Source: Laguncularia racemosa (taxonomy: Eukaryota; Streptophyta; Magnoliopsida; Myrtales; Combretaceae). From it: a stretch of DNA of 64,000 nt. Positions within the stretch are counted from its first letter, which is position 1. Every line of letters begins with the position of its first letter. A program made the translations under genes and the position numbers. The notes below the pieces were generated by a model. It was not told where the DNA came from. It saw only the letters and a list, made by a program, of their open reading frames with translations, and did not search any database. Positions 24,628 to 37,479 of this stretch are shown here, piece after piece. The stretch lies in contig JBBMOL010000099.1 in NCBI GenBank assembly GCA_037954665.1, positions 1,798,001 to 1,862,000 on the forward strand, read 5' to 3'.

Positions 24628-25039
24628 TGTCACGAGCTTATATTGAGGAGTCAAACTAGGAGGTTCTTAAGAGCGAAGTCTAAGCCTAAGCCCAAGCTAA
24701 GGTTCTAGAAGCTGGAAGGTTTTAGAATAATCATGAAAGTCTTGGATTGTACCATGGTAAGTAGGATAGGTAAATAGGTAGGTAAGATTGTATTGCAACC
24801 ATTAGATTAGAGCAATCTTGACCATTCATCTAAGAAGGCGTCTTTTATATATAGAAGGTCTTCCCTTATTTATAAAGCATCCGTTCCTTAGTGAGTTTCA
24901 TTCTCCCTAGAGCTTCTCTCTCTATTTTCTCTCTTTAAACTCTTATATTATGTGTGTTTAGGTTGAACTTAGCATCTTTATATGGGTTAAGAGTGCTAGG
25001 TGCCGCATGGAAGTGCTTTTGGAAAATATACTTGTGACA
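24628..25039 (+). repeat. 5' LTR of the pol-less element
   Basis: Starts TGTCACGAGC and ends CTTGTGACA; contains the short repeat AGGTAGGTAAG and a CT-rich stretch. Aligned with 27010-27375, with small indels. Confidence 0.75.
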
Positions 25040-27009
25040 ATTGGTATCAAAGCCGATTGGGCAAAGAGAGAAGGTCAGAATGTCTTTTGGTATGGGGAAC
25101 AATGTCCAGGCTATGGCAAAAGAGGGTGGTCATGAGGAATGCCCCAACACCAAGTAGAGGGCTTGAACAATGGACATGCTATTGGCACTTGGGATCAAAT
25201 TGGAAAAGGCAGAATTGTGTGTTGTACAGGTGGAGGGGGGATTGGAAGAATCACAAGCCCACATTGAGGAGATGGAAGATAATCTCCATGGGGAATTGTA
25301 GGGAGCTCTCAGTTGAGCTCTAGAAAGTTTGGACGCTCAAGATAATGCTCTTAAAGCTAAGGTAGGAGACTTAGGGGTTAAAATGCATTGATTAGAGGCC
25401 AAGATAGTAGGAATGGAGGAAAGAATGGATGCATTGGTGGTAGCATTGAGAAAGGAGATAGAGGATCTCAAGCTACAGTTGGCAGCTTGTAGAGCAACAT
25501 TGGCAAATGGAATAACTATCTAGTTAAGCCCTAGGGTAGATGTGTCAAAGCTAGAGTGTTTCAATGAAGTTCAGATTGTAAGGGAAGTAGACAATTTTTT
25601 TGTAGAATGTGGAGTAATACTTTGATGTAATTGGGCATGTGGACAATGCAAGTAAGGTAAGAACTACTGCCTTGTACTTAAAGGATATTACTTTAGTTTG
25701 GTGGAGGAGAAGAGCAAGGGGAATTACTACATGGGTAGACTTTGTGCAAAAATTCAATGGTCAATTTTCCCCTTAAAATGTTGAAAGGGAAGCCGAAGTC
25801 AAATTGTGACACCTCACTCAAAAGGATACAGTGAAGCACTATGTACAAGAGTTCTTAGAGCTTATGTTGGAGATACTAGATCTCAATCTAGACGATGCTC
25901 TTTTCTTATTCTTAGATAATTTAAAATCTTAGGCTAAGATGGAGTTAGAACGACATGAGGTGGAGGATGTCACCAAAGCAATAGTACATGTTGAAGGATT
26001 AGTGGAATTTCAAAAGTAAGATAAATGGTTTGCCTCCAATGGAGAAGAGGACAAAAATGAACAAGAGGAGAGTAAGGACCGTAGATCCCCAGATCTACCT
26101 AAAAGGAAGGGTTCCTTTAGAAAGGATAGTGAGAGGAGGAGATTTTGGGAGCTTAAGTGCTACTTTTTTATGGTTTACATTATGTTAGGGATTGTTCTAG
26201 GAAAGAATGTTTGTATGCTTTAGTAGAAAATGATAAGTTTGATGAAGAAGAGAATAGTCAACTAGGCACACTTCGACTCCTTTATGCCATAAAGCTTGTG
26301 ACCACAAGGAACGAAAGGACTTGATATATGTAGAAGTCTAGGTAGCTAATAGGAGAATGAAAGCAATGGTGGACACATGGGCCTTACATTTGTTTATCTT
26401 TAAGGATACTGCTAAAAGATTAGTTTAAAGGTAGAGAAGAGTAAAGCATAGCTCGAGACAGTAAACATGAAGGAAGTCCTAATGACAGGAGTTGTTAAAA
26501 TGGTTGATTTTAAAGATAGAAATTGGTGGAGTCAAGAGGATGTAGAGATAGTCCCTATGGATGATTTTGAGTTTGTTATAGACATGGATTTCTTAGATAG
26601 GATCAAAGCCATCATTGTTCCTCGATCCAATTGTTTATACTTACTTAGCGAGAAGAACCAATGCAAAGTACCAGTACAGAGGAGAACTGGTAGAGTAACA
26701 AAGTTAATCATATCAATAAAACTCTCGAAATTGAGTGAGATAGGTAAGATGAAAACATACAAGAAGGATTTATCTTTAGTGGGGGAGACTTCAAGGAATG
26801 TTAATAAAAAGACTTTACGAATGTCAACATTGCGAAATTCATGGACACCAGTGAAGAATTCACAAAGGGAATTGGAATGGGAAAGAGGAAGGTAGGCTAT
26901 TCCAACTACAGATGGAGGAGTGATGGAGGAATGCGTTTTTGCATAGAGAAGTGACTTGTTTTGAGGAGGAAATCACTATAGGGATGTCGTTGGATTAGGT
27001 GGGGGAGAA

Positions 27010-27375
27010 TATCATGAGCCTATATTTAGGAGTCAAATTAGGAGGTTTTGAAGAGCGAAACCTAAACCTAAGCTAAGGTCCTAGAAGTTGGAAGGTTCCA
27101 TAATAATTGAGAAAGTCTTGGGTTATACCATAGTAGGTAAGGTAGGTAAGGTAGGTAAGTAAGATTGTATTGTAACTATTAAATTAAAGTAATCTCAACT
27201 ATTCATCTAAGAAGGCCTCTTGTATACATAGAGAGTCTCCCCTCATTTGTAAAGTATCCATTCCTTAGTGAGTTCTATTCTCCCTAAAGTTTCTCTCTAA
27301 ACTCTTAAATGTGTGTGTTTAGATTGAAGCGCTAGTTGTTGGACGAGAGTGCCTTTGGAAAATACACTTGTGACA
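27010..27375 (+). repeat. 3' LTR of the pol-less element
   Basis: Starts TATCATGAGC (first G mutated) right after a purine tract and ends CTTGTGACA. About 45 bp shorter than the 5' LTR. Confidence 0.75.
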
Positions 27376-29029
27376 AATGTTACGGTTTGTGACATTAAGA
27401 GGGAAGTGGGGGATTAACTTGGACTTAGAGTGTAGTGAGTGACATTGGTAGGGTAGTTTGTTATAGGAGGTTGAGTTCTTTAAAAGAGGGTTTGGCTTCC
27501 CATGAACAAACTGGTTAGAAGTTGATGCCACTCTCTTGATGATGGCTATGGCAGGTTGAAACTAGTTGGGAAGGTTGGTCTCCACAATCATAAGGGGGAC
27601 TATGGCAAAGCCGAATGAAGACTCTCTTGATGAGGGGTGAGTTTGAAGCATGTCTCGGGAAAACAGGAAGGGAAGGTGAGCTTGCCATCTTAAAATGAGG
27701 TAAAATTATAAAATAAAGAATGGTCGAAGATCTCATGGAATCTCTAAGAGGGATGAACCTCCCATCCCATGACACGTGGTATTATAGTTATAATGTTCCA
27801 AGCTTCATTGAGTTACCTAAATTTTACCCAAGTGAAGAAAAAAAATTGTGTGTGGGTAGCTTTATTGACAAAAGGGCTCATGTGGGAGAAGTTTGAGAGG
27901 AAGAGCGGCCACTAAGAGGACACCATTACAAAAGGGGAGGTAGCTTTGTTGCAAGTTGAGACTTTTGTAACAAGAGTAGCCCAAATCAATACAAAATAAA
28001 GAAAAGTACAATTGTAAGCCATTATACCATCGGGCAACTCAGTAATGGGTGATCTCAAAGGACATAGAGAAGGGTAAGGGCAAGAGAGGAATGCCTGGAA
28101 ATGCCCAAAGTCCTAGTTGAGGTGATCTTGGGATGGAGTTTGGTAATGGGTAGAGGAGAGTTGTAATCAATTAGAGTAGTATAGTAGGAGACTGTTCTAC
28201 CATTAGGCAACTTAGGAAGAGGAGATCTCGAAGGATAGAAGGAGGGGTTGAGGATGAAAGACAAAGACCCATGGAAGCTCGTAGTTATAGTTGAAGAAGA
28301 CTTTAGGGGACTTTGTCCATGTGGAAGGGTAGTAATCTATTGCAAAAGGGGTAGTGGTTGAAGATTGATCTTGTGATGAGGGGTGGATTTGGAATAAGTT
28401 TTGAGAAAATAGAAAGGGAAAACTGGCTCACCATCCTAAAATGATACAAAAGTATAAAATAAAGGATAGTCAAGTGTTGTATGGAATCTCTAAGAGGGGT
28501 GAATCTTCTATTTCGTGATTCGTGTTTGTTGATATAATTCTAAATCATATAAAATTGAATTAAAGTTATGTTTAAATTTGTATATAATTTTAGTTAATAA
28601 AAGTATTATTTATTTTCAAATAAATAAAATAGGATTTATAAAACATATCTTGATCTACTCAAGTATCACATCAAACTAAATTAAGCTAAAAATAATATAA
28701 AATCACGTAAGTTGTGCTCTTGAGTTTTCACTTTAATTTCACACTCTGTTCTATACCTCATGCATGTTAGCATTGTTTTGTAGAGCCTACAAAGAGTAAT
28801 ATATATGTATATATTTTTTTTCAATTTAACAATTTCTAAAAATTGTGGCAGTATAAATGCAACGTTTTATTTTGGAGGCGAAGTGAAAGGAAGGGGATAA
28901 ATAAAATACTTTCTCGCTGCCATGTTATTCTTCTTTTTTATTCGTTCAATCTATTTTCTTATTTTAATGAATGCATTAGGTTGTTTTGATAGTTCACTTT
29001 TTCCTTTCGATTGAGCATAAATAAGAAAT
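27376..29029. repeat. Purine-rich sequence with internal direct repeats
   Basis: A repeat of about 155 bp occurs at 27628-27779 and 28374-28530 (both hold GGAATCTCTAAGAGG and ATAAAATAAAG). A second repeat of about 170 bp is tandem at 28027 and 28198 (both near GGCAACT..AG..GATCTC). The strand is strongly purine-biased. No gene is recognised; it may be remains of another LTR element. From 28530 on, the sequence is ordinary AT-rich DNA. Confidence 0.5.
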
Positions 29030-29633
29030 TGAAGATAGGTGTGTTATTTTATTTTAAAAATCTAATGGAAAGATTCTCAGTTGGCATAAAAAAAAAACGA
29101 AAAGAATAAAAAAAGAAAGATTCTCAAATAGTATATACAAATATAATTCGATTGCCAATTTATTTTCTCCAAGATATAGCTTTTCAGCTTAATTTATAGT
29201 TCTATTTATTTCAAAATTGGATTATTAATTTTTAATGTCATTACTTAGCTTTTGTAATATTTTTATGAAATTATATCATCTCTTTAAAGTCCATTTAAGT
29301 AATGCCGTAAATTAGAAGCATAAATTGTTAAATTTGCTTTCTTCTCGAGACCTCATCTTATATCATCTCCTTAAATTCTTCTTCTTCTTCTTCTTTTTTT
29401 TTTTTTTTTCCCTTTTCCCCAATAATTGTGTATTGCAATCTCATTTTTAGTATTTGCATAGAAATTTAAAATTTGTCTAGATTAGTGGAATACGTGCGAA
29501 AACGTATGCGGGAACATAGGCAATATTGTCTACCATACTCAACTATTCTAGGACAAAACATAAATGTATGAGTCATCTCCCTTGTCAAATGATTCAAGAA
29601 CCTCTAATGTTACATAAATTCTAAGTAGTAGCT

Positions 29634-30243
29634 TGTTAGGGATAATTTGGATTAAACAAGTTTAGTTTAGGCTTATAAATAATGCGTAATAATAAAATAG
29701 AGAAAAATAATAAGACATGATAATTTACGCAGCTTGACAAATTAGTCTACGTTCATGGGTGAAGAGGAATAAAACTCCACTAATAAATTGAAAATGGGTA
29801 CAAAAATGAGGAGAGAATAATGCTCATAACCTTAACCCAATTATACCTAATTTCCTCACTTTTCAAACAAAGTTAATAAAGGAAAGTTAGATAAATTAAG
29901 AAAAAACTTTACTAAATCAGGAATACTTAAGATTTGAAAACAACACTCACAAGTCAAGGATTTTTTCTCAATTCATTTATACTCTCACATACTTCTACAT
30001 CAAATGAGTTGTCATACTTGCCTATCTATGGGCTTCAAAATTTGGCATGTGTAAATTGCCATGAATTACAAAGTCAATAATTTTGGCTTAATAGTGTGTG
30101 AATTGTTTGTTTATTTTTCAACAAATTGCGACTATTTACTATGGTAATAAATTTGCCAACAATTTTGTTAAAGTAGCCCACCACAAATCTTGGAGAATAA
30201 AGATTGAAATTTTTACTGCATTAATTTAAGTCACACTACAACA
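29634..30243 (-). repeat. 3' LTR of the copia element
   Basis: 610 bp, alignable along its whole length with 41406-42016, with scattered substitutions and indels. It adjoins the polypurine tract. Confidence 0.9.
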
Positions 30244-30835
30244 ATCTCCACCTTATCTTGAATTCCTTTATATATATATATAGAGAGAGAGAGAGAGAAG
30301 AAATCTCTCCACTTTCTCTATATTAGCCCTTAAAGGGCAAACTCGGTTATCATAAATATCAATAAAGTCCAAATGGGGGTAGACCTAAAGCCATAGAGTT
30401 GGGGGCTAAACTTACCCTTTTTTTTTTCTAGTGATTGCACCTCTGTATTATTTAATATGCAAATAAAAAAATTGAAAAAATAATCAAGAATGCTATTATA
30501 ATTTTTAATGAATGACATTTAATGTTATTAATTATTATGGACAAAAGTAAAAAAAAAGAAGAGAATACTATTTAAGTAACATAAAATAAATACAGTATTT
30601 AAAAAAAATAAAAATGGTTGTTATAAGATTTAAATCTAAAACCTCATGTGAACAAAACCACACATTTAACCACTTAGTCATCTATAACATTTTTACTAAG
30701 TTTTGCTTTTTTTTAAAAAATATATAATGTGCAATTTTCCTTTTTTAATACATTTTAATAATTAATATTTTTTCGAACTTGGAGGGGTTGGGGCTCTTAT
30801 CAACCCCTCTCTTAGTTCGCCTTTGAGTCTAAACA
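30244..30835. other. 3' untranslated region of the copia element
   Basis: Between the end of the RNase H remnant and the 3' LTR. It contains a TA/GA microsatellite (30270-30298) and an AT-rich stretch bounded by GGTTGGGGCT-like sequences near 30400 and 30787. That stretch may be a small later insertion. No coding content. Confidence 0.4.
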
Positions 30836-33800
30836 ATGCTTGAACTTGCTTACTGAAGGAGGCTTAGCCAAAATATTAGTTGGATTATTAGTATTACCGA
30901 TTATCTTAGCAATATTTCCTTGAGAAATAATATTTAGAACAAAATGGCACCTCACATCAACATGCTTTATCCATTCATGAAACATCTAATCTTTTGTTAA
31001 GTGAATAGCACTTATGGCTATCTCAATGGATGATAGTCACTTGCAACTCTAAGTTGAGTTCACCTATCAAATCTTTTAACCAAATAGCTTCCTTTACAGC
31101 TTCAACCATTGCCATGTATTATACTTCTATATAGTAGATAATGTAATTGTAGACTATAAAGTAGCTTTCTAATTTGATAGCGCAATTACCAAGGGTAAAG
31201 ATATAACTCGCAATAGATCTTCTTTTATCAAGATCACTAACATAATTTGAATTAACAAAACCAACTACGTTTCCCCTTTGTCAAATTCCAAACATGCATT
31301 AGTAGTGCCCTTCAGATATCTCAAAACCTATATCACAACCTACCAATGCTCTTTTCCAGGATTAGACATAGATCAACTAACAACACTAATTGCATTTGCA
31401 ATATTAAGATGAGTGCAAACCATTGCATACATAATGTTACCAACAACACTAAAGTAAGGAACATGTGACATATGCTTAATATTATCTTTAGTTTGTAGTG
31501 ACATAGCTGTTGAAAGTCTAAAATGAGCAACAAGTGGAATACTTACAGGTTTAGTGTTTTTCATGCTAAAATACTCCCAAACTTTTTCAACAAAACTCCT
31601 CTAAGTTAAATAAAGTTTACCTATAGTTCTATCACTCTTAATCTCCATACCAAGAATTTTCTTGGTAGCTCCTAAATCTTTCATCTCAAATTCACCCTTA
31701 ACTCTTCCTTTAACCTATTGATCTAAGACACATCCTTGGTTGTAACAACCATGTCATCAACATAAAGCAACAAATAGATAAATGAGCCATCATCAAATTT
31801 TCTAAAGTATACACAATTACCATATTGGCTCCTACAATAGCCGTGCCTAACCATAAAAGAATCAAACCTCTTATACCATTGTCGAGGAGATTGCTTTAAA
31901 CCATATAGTGATTTCTTCAATAAGCAAACATGGTCTTCCTTACCTTTAATTTCAAAAGCTTCTGGCTATTGCATGTAAATTTCCTCCTCAAGTTCACCAT
32001 GCAAAAAGGTAGTCTTAACATCTAACTGCTCTAACTTTAAATTATGCATAGCAACTAGAGCAAGCAAGACAAGGATAAAGCTATATTTCAAAGCAGGTGA
32101 GAGAACATCATTAAAGTCAACTCCTTGTACCTTACTATAACCCTTAGCAACCAACCATGCCTTATATCTAGCATCTTCAACTCCTAAAATGCTGTCTTTC
32201 TTCTTGATGACCTAATTGCAACTAATAATCTTCTTATCTTTTGGCAGTTTGACCAACTCCCAAGTTTAATTCTTGTAAAAAGGCTTTACCTTTTCCTGCG
32301 TAGCCACCAACCATTTTGCAAAATCATTATAGGAAATAGCATTTAAATATGTTGAAGGCTCACTAGTTGCATTTGTCTCTTGTGCAAGAGTTAAGGCATA
32401 TGAAACATAATTTGCAATCCGGCAAGTTTTTTTTTCTCTCTCTATAGCTTGCTTTTGGAAATAGAGTTATTCTCCTCTTTTTCTACCAATTCTTCTACTT
32501 CTGTAAAAGTAGGCGACTAAATTAGGCTTTATTTGCAGAACATCATCATGCGGAGAAGATGTACTCTCCACCTTGAGCTTAACTTCCATTTGCTTGTTAG
32601 AATTTTAAAGTCTTGTTTTGGAAGTAATGGAGGACTCCTTTCTCGAATGAACTATGGTAGATTGATTAAAGATAACATCCCTATTAATAACAAACTTATG
32701 TGTTTTAGGATATAAAACTTTGTATCCTTTAACACTAGAATGATATCCAATAAATATGCTCTTTTTAGATCTAGGTTCCAATTTTCTATCATTAATATGA
32801 GCATAGAAAGGAAAACCAAATATCTTCAAGTTGGAATAATTAGTAGGATTTCTAGACCATATCTCTTTTAGACTTCTACAATTAATTGATGTAGATGGAG
32901 AATATTCACCAAATAGAAAGTTGTAGACATTGCTTCATCCTAAAAGTCTTGTGATAAGCTAGAATTAGACATCATATACTGGACTTTCTCTAACAAAGTT
33001 CTGTTCATGCGTTTAGCTACACCATTTTGCTATAGAGTTCCTCTAATTGTGAGATGACTCACAATGCCTTCATCTTTGTAGAATTTATGGAACTCATTAC
33101 TATAGAATTCTAGCCCATTATCAATGCAGAGGCGCTTAACCTTTTTGCTGGTCTGATTTTCTATTAGAGCCTTCCAATGCTTGAAAGTAACAAAAACTTC
33201 ATTTTTTTGCTTCAAAAAATAAATCCATACTTTCCTAGAGTAGTCATCAATGAAGGTAAGCATGTGGAGAGCAACACCTTCAAAAGTACCTTTAGTTTTG
33301 TGAACTTTTGTATTTGCCAAAACTACAATGCTCAAGAACTCTAATTTAGATGTACTTTGGCCATAAAGAAGACTCCTCTTACTTAACATTGTCAAGCCTC
33401 TCTCACTTATGTGTCTTAGCCTCATATGCCACAACTTGGTCAAATTTGAATTTGACACGGAACAAGAAATTGTAGCCAAACTAGTAATAGTAGATCTTTT
33501 TAACGCATATAATCTACCAATTTACCTAGTTGTCATGATAACAAGAGCTCCTTTTAGAACCTTCAAAACACCACCTTCACTAGCAAATTTGCAACCATTT
33601 TCTTTAAAAGAAAATTAGGAGATGAGGTTCTTTTTCATGTCTAAAAGATAACATACCCCGGTTAACATTTTTATAATGCCATCACATATTTTTATTTTAA
33701 TTGTACCTACACTAGCAACTTTACAAGGATGATTATTGCCCATTAACACACCTCCTTTGTCTATTGGTTCATAAGAGGAAAACAAATCTCTTTGAGAAAA

Positions 33801-34120
33801 TATGTAGAATGAGCAAGCGGAATCTAGAATTCATCCTTATCTAACATCACCTTCTATATGACATAGATATCACATTGTAACTCATCTTCTACAATGCTAG
33901 CTTTAGTTAGCTTGTCATTTTTCTGGTTCTTCTCTTTGTTTTTGCTTTATAGCTCGAAGCAATTAGCTTTAATGTGTCCTTTCTTCTTATAGTAATTATA
34001 AGTCAAATTACCATATCGAGATTTTGATTTTGATATGGATCGCTTATTGCTACTAAGACCTTTTGAAGTAGATCTTCCTCTAATATCTAGACCCTCTACT
34101 GGACCACTTGAATGGCATTT

Positions 34121-34914
34121 TGATGAAAGCCGAGCTAGGAAATGGATAGCAGATCCTCTTGAAATTCCAGTTGGGCCAATGATATGAATTCGAGCAAAAA
34201 GGCTTAAGGATGCACTTAACGGACTAGTAAAAGAAGTTCAAGATGAGGAGCAATACGTGCGTTAAACAAAGAACAAACCAAGAATAATCCATGTCATTGA
34301 AGTTCAAGAGCTTTGGAATGAAGATGGATTAAAGATGCTTGATGAAGCTTGAAAGCCGCTAGCTTTCATGGAAAGGCTGCCGGTCTTGGAATTAAAGCCG
34401 CTGGCCTATATGGCCGGTGTTGAATAAAGGCCAGCGATGAAAGTTGCTAGCTTATATAGTCGACATTGAATAAGGCCAAATTTGTGTAATTTAAAGATGT
34501 CGGCCTTTAGTGCCGATTTTGAATGAAAAATGTTGGTGGGTCTTGGACTATATTAAGTTGCTAGCTTTGCTTGTTTCCTTAGTTGATTTAGGGTTTTGCT
34601 ATGTCGTTTTGTTTGTTATTTTTTTACAAGACTATAAATATTCATCAAACACATATTGTAATGATAATCTTTGAAAGTTAAAAATTTTTCTTTAGTTCTT
34701 GAAAGAACTTTTGGATTTATCAGTTGTTTCGTGGCATTCATTCTTGACTTATCAATCAGATCTCCACGCCCGATTGTGGTGTTTTCATTCATACCAAGGT
34801 TTTTGCTTCAATATAAGCAATGGGTCGCAGTTTCATCCGTTCTTGATCGATTCTAGGTTGTTAGATTCAAATTGGGATTTCGAATTTTGGCATAGATCAT
34901 TGGAATTCGTATCA
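34121..34914 (+). repeat. 5' LTR of the nested gypsy element
   Basis: 794 bp, alignable with 40004-40787. It contains an internal motif repeated with variation (GCCG/GCTGGC..TTGAATAAAGGCC, about 34370-34530), with a TATA box near 34631. Confidence 0.9.
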
Positions 34915-35467
34915 GTTTGGTATCAGAGCAACCAAGTTGGTTAGGATTGCTTATCTTTACATTAAAGTTTGTGTTTTTAGATATAGGGTTTGAATTAAAA
35001 AAAAAGTTTGAATCTTTGTGATATCTCTTGATCTTGTTAGATTCGTTATTGCCAATTCTTGTTTGCTATCATTTACCAATTTGTCTAAGTTCTTGTTTGA
35101 ATAATAAAAAAAAAAACAAAAATTATTAGAAGTCTTTAGTGATTCTTTTTTTCGTTGAGACCAAAAAATTATCTTTGCAACTTGTTCAAGTTGTCGTGAA
35201 ACTATTGTGACTTGTTGGTTATTGATTTCAACAACTAGGTTTTTGGTTAAATTAGTAGGAAAACTTTGATTTGTTGATTAGTTTCAAAAGAACTAAAAAG
35301 AGAAATCATGAGTGGTGAGATCTTTAGAGTGTGTAAAAGCCAAATAAATATTGTAAGTAACAAAGTACGAGTGATTTGAGTGATTCATTGATTAAGTAAA
35401 AACACGTGAGGGAGTGATTTATTGAGGTTCTTTTCTTTTTCTATTCTAATCTATTTATTGCAGCAAT

Positions 35468-36856
35468 ATGTCGAATAGAAGTTCTCCAGAAAGTGTGATG
35501 GGGGGAATTGACATGAAATTGATCATGGAAGCTCTAACTAGTGAGATGAAGAAGATGTTTAGAGTAGAGATGGAGCAACTTTATGAGCAGATAGAGTGGA
35601 ATTTTGAGCAGTCACGGAATGTTTTTGCAGGTCATAGGAGGGATAAAATGCCAAGAAGGGTAGTGTGAGTGGAAGAAGATGAATTGGCGAGGGATGGATT
35701 TGATGGTGAGTTTGATCAGGAATCTTTTGGAAGCCATAGGAGGTATAGAGGTAGATTTAAAGGGGAAAGGAATTGGGAAGATAAAAATTTAGGGAATATT
35801 AAGATGAAGATCCTGCCTTTCCAGGGAAAGAATGATCTTGAAGTGTATCTTGAGTGGGAGAAGAAGGTGGAACTGGTTTTTGACTATCATAATTATTCTG
35901 AAGTCAAGAGGGTGAAGTTGATTGCCATAGAAGTTTTTGACAATGCTATAGTTTGGTGGGACCAATTGTTATTAAATAGGAGGAGGAATAAAGAGCTACC
36001 AATAGAGACTTGGGAAGAGATAAAGGGGGTGATGAGAAAGCGATTTATTCCCACTTATTACAGGGATTTGTATAGTAAGTTGCAAAATCTTAGGCAAGAA
36101 AACAAGAGTGTAGAGGAATATCATAAGGAGATGGAGGTTGCGATGATTAGAGCAAATGTTGAGGAGGACCGGGAAGCTATGATGGCTAGGTTCTTGGTAG
36201 GTTTGAATAGGGACATTCAGAATGTGGTAGACTTGCAATATTATATAGAGTTGGATGATATGATTCACATGGCAATTAAGGTAGAGAAGCAACTAAAGAG
36301 GAAGGGTAGTAGCACCACATGTGCAACACTGAGTTCCTCTAATTGGAGAACTAATACATGGAAGAAGGAGGAGAAGCAATCCCACTCCAAACCAATGCCA
36401 GAACAAAAATTAGAATCGGCATCTCATGGGAATAAAGGTAGACTTGATTCTTTTTCTAATAAGAATCGTGATATTAAGTGTTTTAAATGCCAGGGCATGG
36501 GTCACATAGCGAGTCAATGTCCGAACAAAAGAATCATGATGATTTGGGATGATGGAGAGATTGAGACGGATAATGAATCGGATCATGATGCCATGCCATC
36601 ATTGGAGGATGATGATGATGGGGAAGAGTATGCTGTTCAGGGGGAGTTGTTGGTAGCTAAGAGAGCTTTGAGCGTACAGACAAAAGGAGAGGAAAATGTG
36701 CAACGGGAGAACATATTTCACACTAGATGCCATGTTAAGGATAAGGTATGTTGTGTGATTATTGATGGTGGGAGTTGTACTAATGTTGCTAGCATGACCA
36801 TGGTGGAGAAATTGGGGTTTCCCACAAGTAAGCATCCTTGCCCTTATAAATTGTAA
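35468..36856 (+). pseudogene. Gypsy Gag with CCHC zinc knuckle and protease start, one internal stop
   Basis: Open except for a TGA at 35666-35668. The N-terminal 66 residues are acidic/helical. After the stop, a 395-residue frame contains the retrotransposon-gag core (IKMKILPFQGKNDLEVYLEW, YYRDLYSKLQNLRQ..SVEEYHKEME) and the zinc knuckle CFKCQGMGHIASQC (36479-36520). An acidic linker comes next, then the aspartic protease (CCVIIDGGSCTNVAS, whose usual DSG is DGG). The frame ends at TAA 36855-36857, where related proteins have Gln. The protease continues in the same frame through another TAA at 36959 (LLLGRPWQF). Confidence 0.85.
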
Positions 36857-37479
36857 TCGCTGAATGATAGTGGTGAAGTGAGAGTAACAAAAAAGGTGTT
36901 GGTTCCTTTTCGCAATGGAAAGTATGGGGATGAAGTTCCATGTGATGTAGTTCCAATGTAAGCTACACACTTGTTGTTAGGGAGGCCATGGCAATTTAAT
37001 AGACAAGTGAAGCATGATGGATTCACCAACAAGTACTCTTTTGTACATAATCAGAAGCCTGGTACTCTTTGTCCTCTAACACCTAGTGAGATTTATGAAG
37101 ATCAAGTGAGGTTATAGAGAGAGAGTGAATAAAAGAGAGTGAGTGATAAAAAGAAATTGAATGTTGTTGCAGGAAAAAAAGAGAGAGTTTGAGAAAAAGG
37201 GAAGAGAAAAGAAAGGGAGATAATTGAATGATGAGAAAAAAAAATAGAGAGAAAAGAAAATTCTTATGCGAGGGTAAGTGAGGTTAAGAAGGCTTTATTC
37301 TTAGAAACAAAGAGACCTATGATAGTATTTTTATACAAAGAGGTGCATTTTAGCATTGACCAACTTAACACTTCTTTGCTTAGTTCTATTGTCTCTCTGT
37401 TATAGGATTTTGAAGATGTCTTTCTTGAGGAAATCCTAAAAGGATTGCCTCCCATTAGAGGGATTGAGCATTAGATAGA

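Larger units (their letters stand above)
24628..27375 (+). mobile_element. Pol-less LTR retrotransposon with gag and protease (TR-GAG-like)
   Basis: LTRs at 24628-25039 (TGTCACGAGC...CTTGTGACA) and 27010-27375. The primer site TTGGTATCAAAGCC follows at 25041, and the polypurine tract AGGTGGGGGAGAAT lies before the 3' LTR. The 2-kb interior has a decayed Gag: coiled N-terminal part about 25330-25500, retrotransposon-gag core about 25600-26030 with LKDITLVWWRRRARG and VKHYVQEFLELML. This is followed by a gypsy-type aspartic-protease region, 26340-26700 (IVPMDDFEFVIDMDFLDRIKA). No RT, RNase H or integrase, and no room for them. Known TR-GAG elements have this plan. No clear target duplication was seen. 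Stops and frame shifts show it is dead. Confidence 0.75.

Noticed and set aside
25000..25323. 107-codon plus-strand open frame at the start of the pol-less element
   Set aside because: It spans the LTR end and primer site, so it is not a natural reading frame.
36599..37032. Minus-strand open frames opposite the gypsy Gag/protease
   Set aside because: They lie opposite recognisable Gag and protease domains and have no support of their own.
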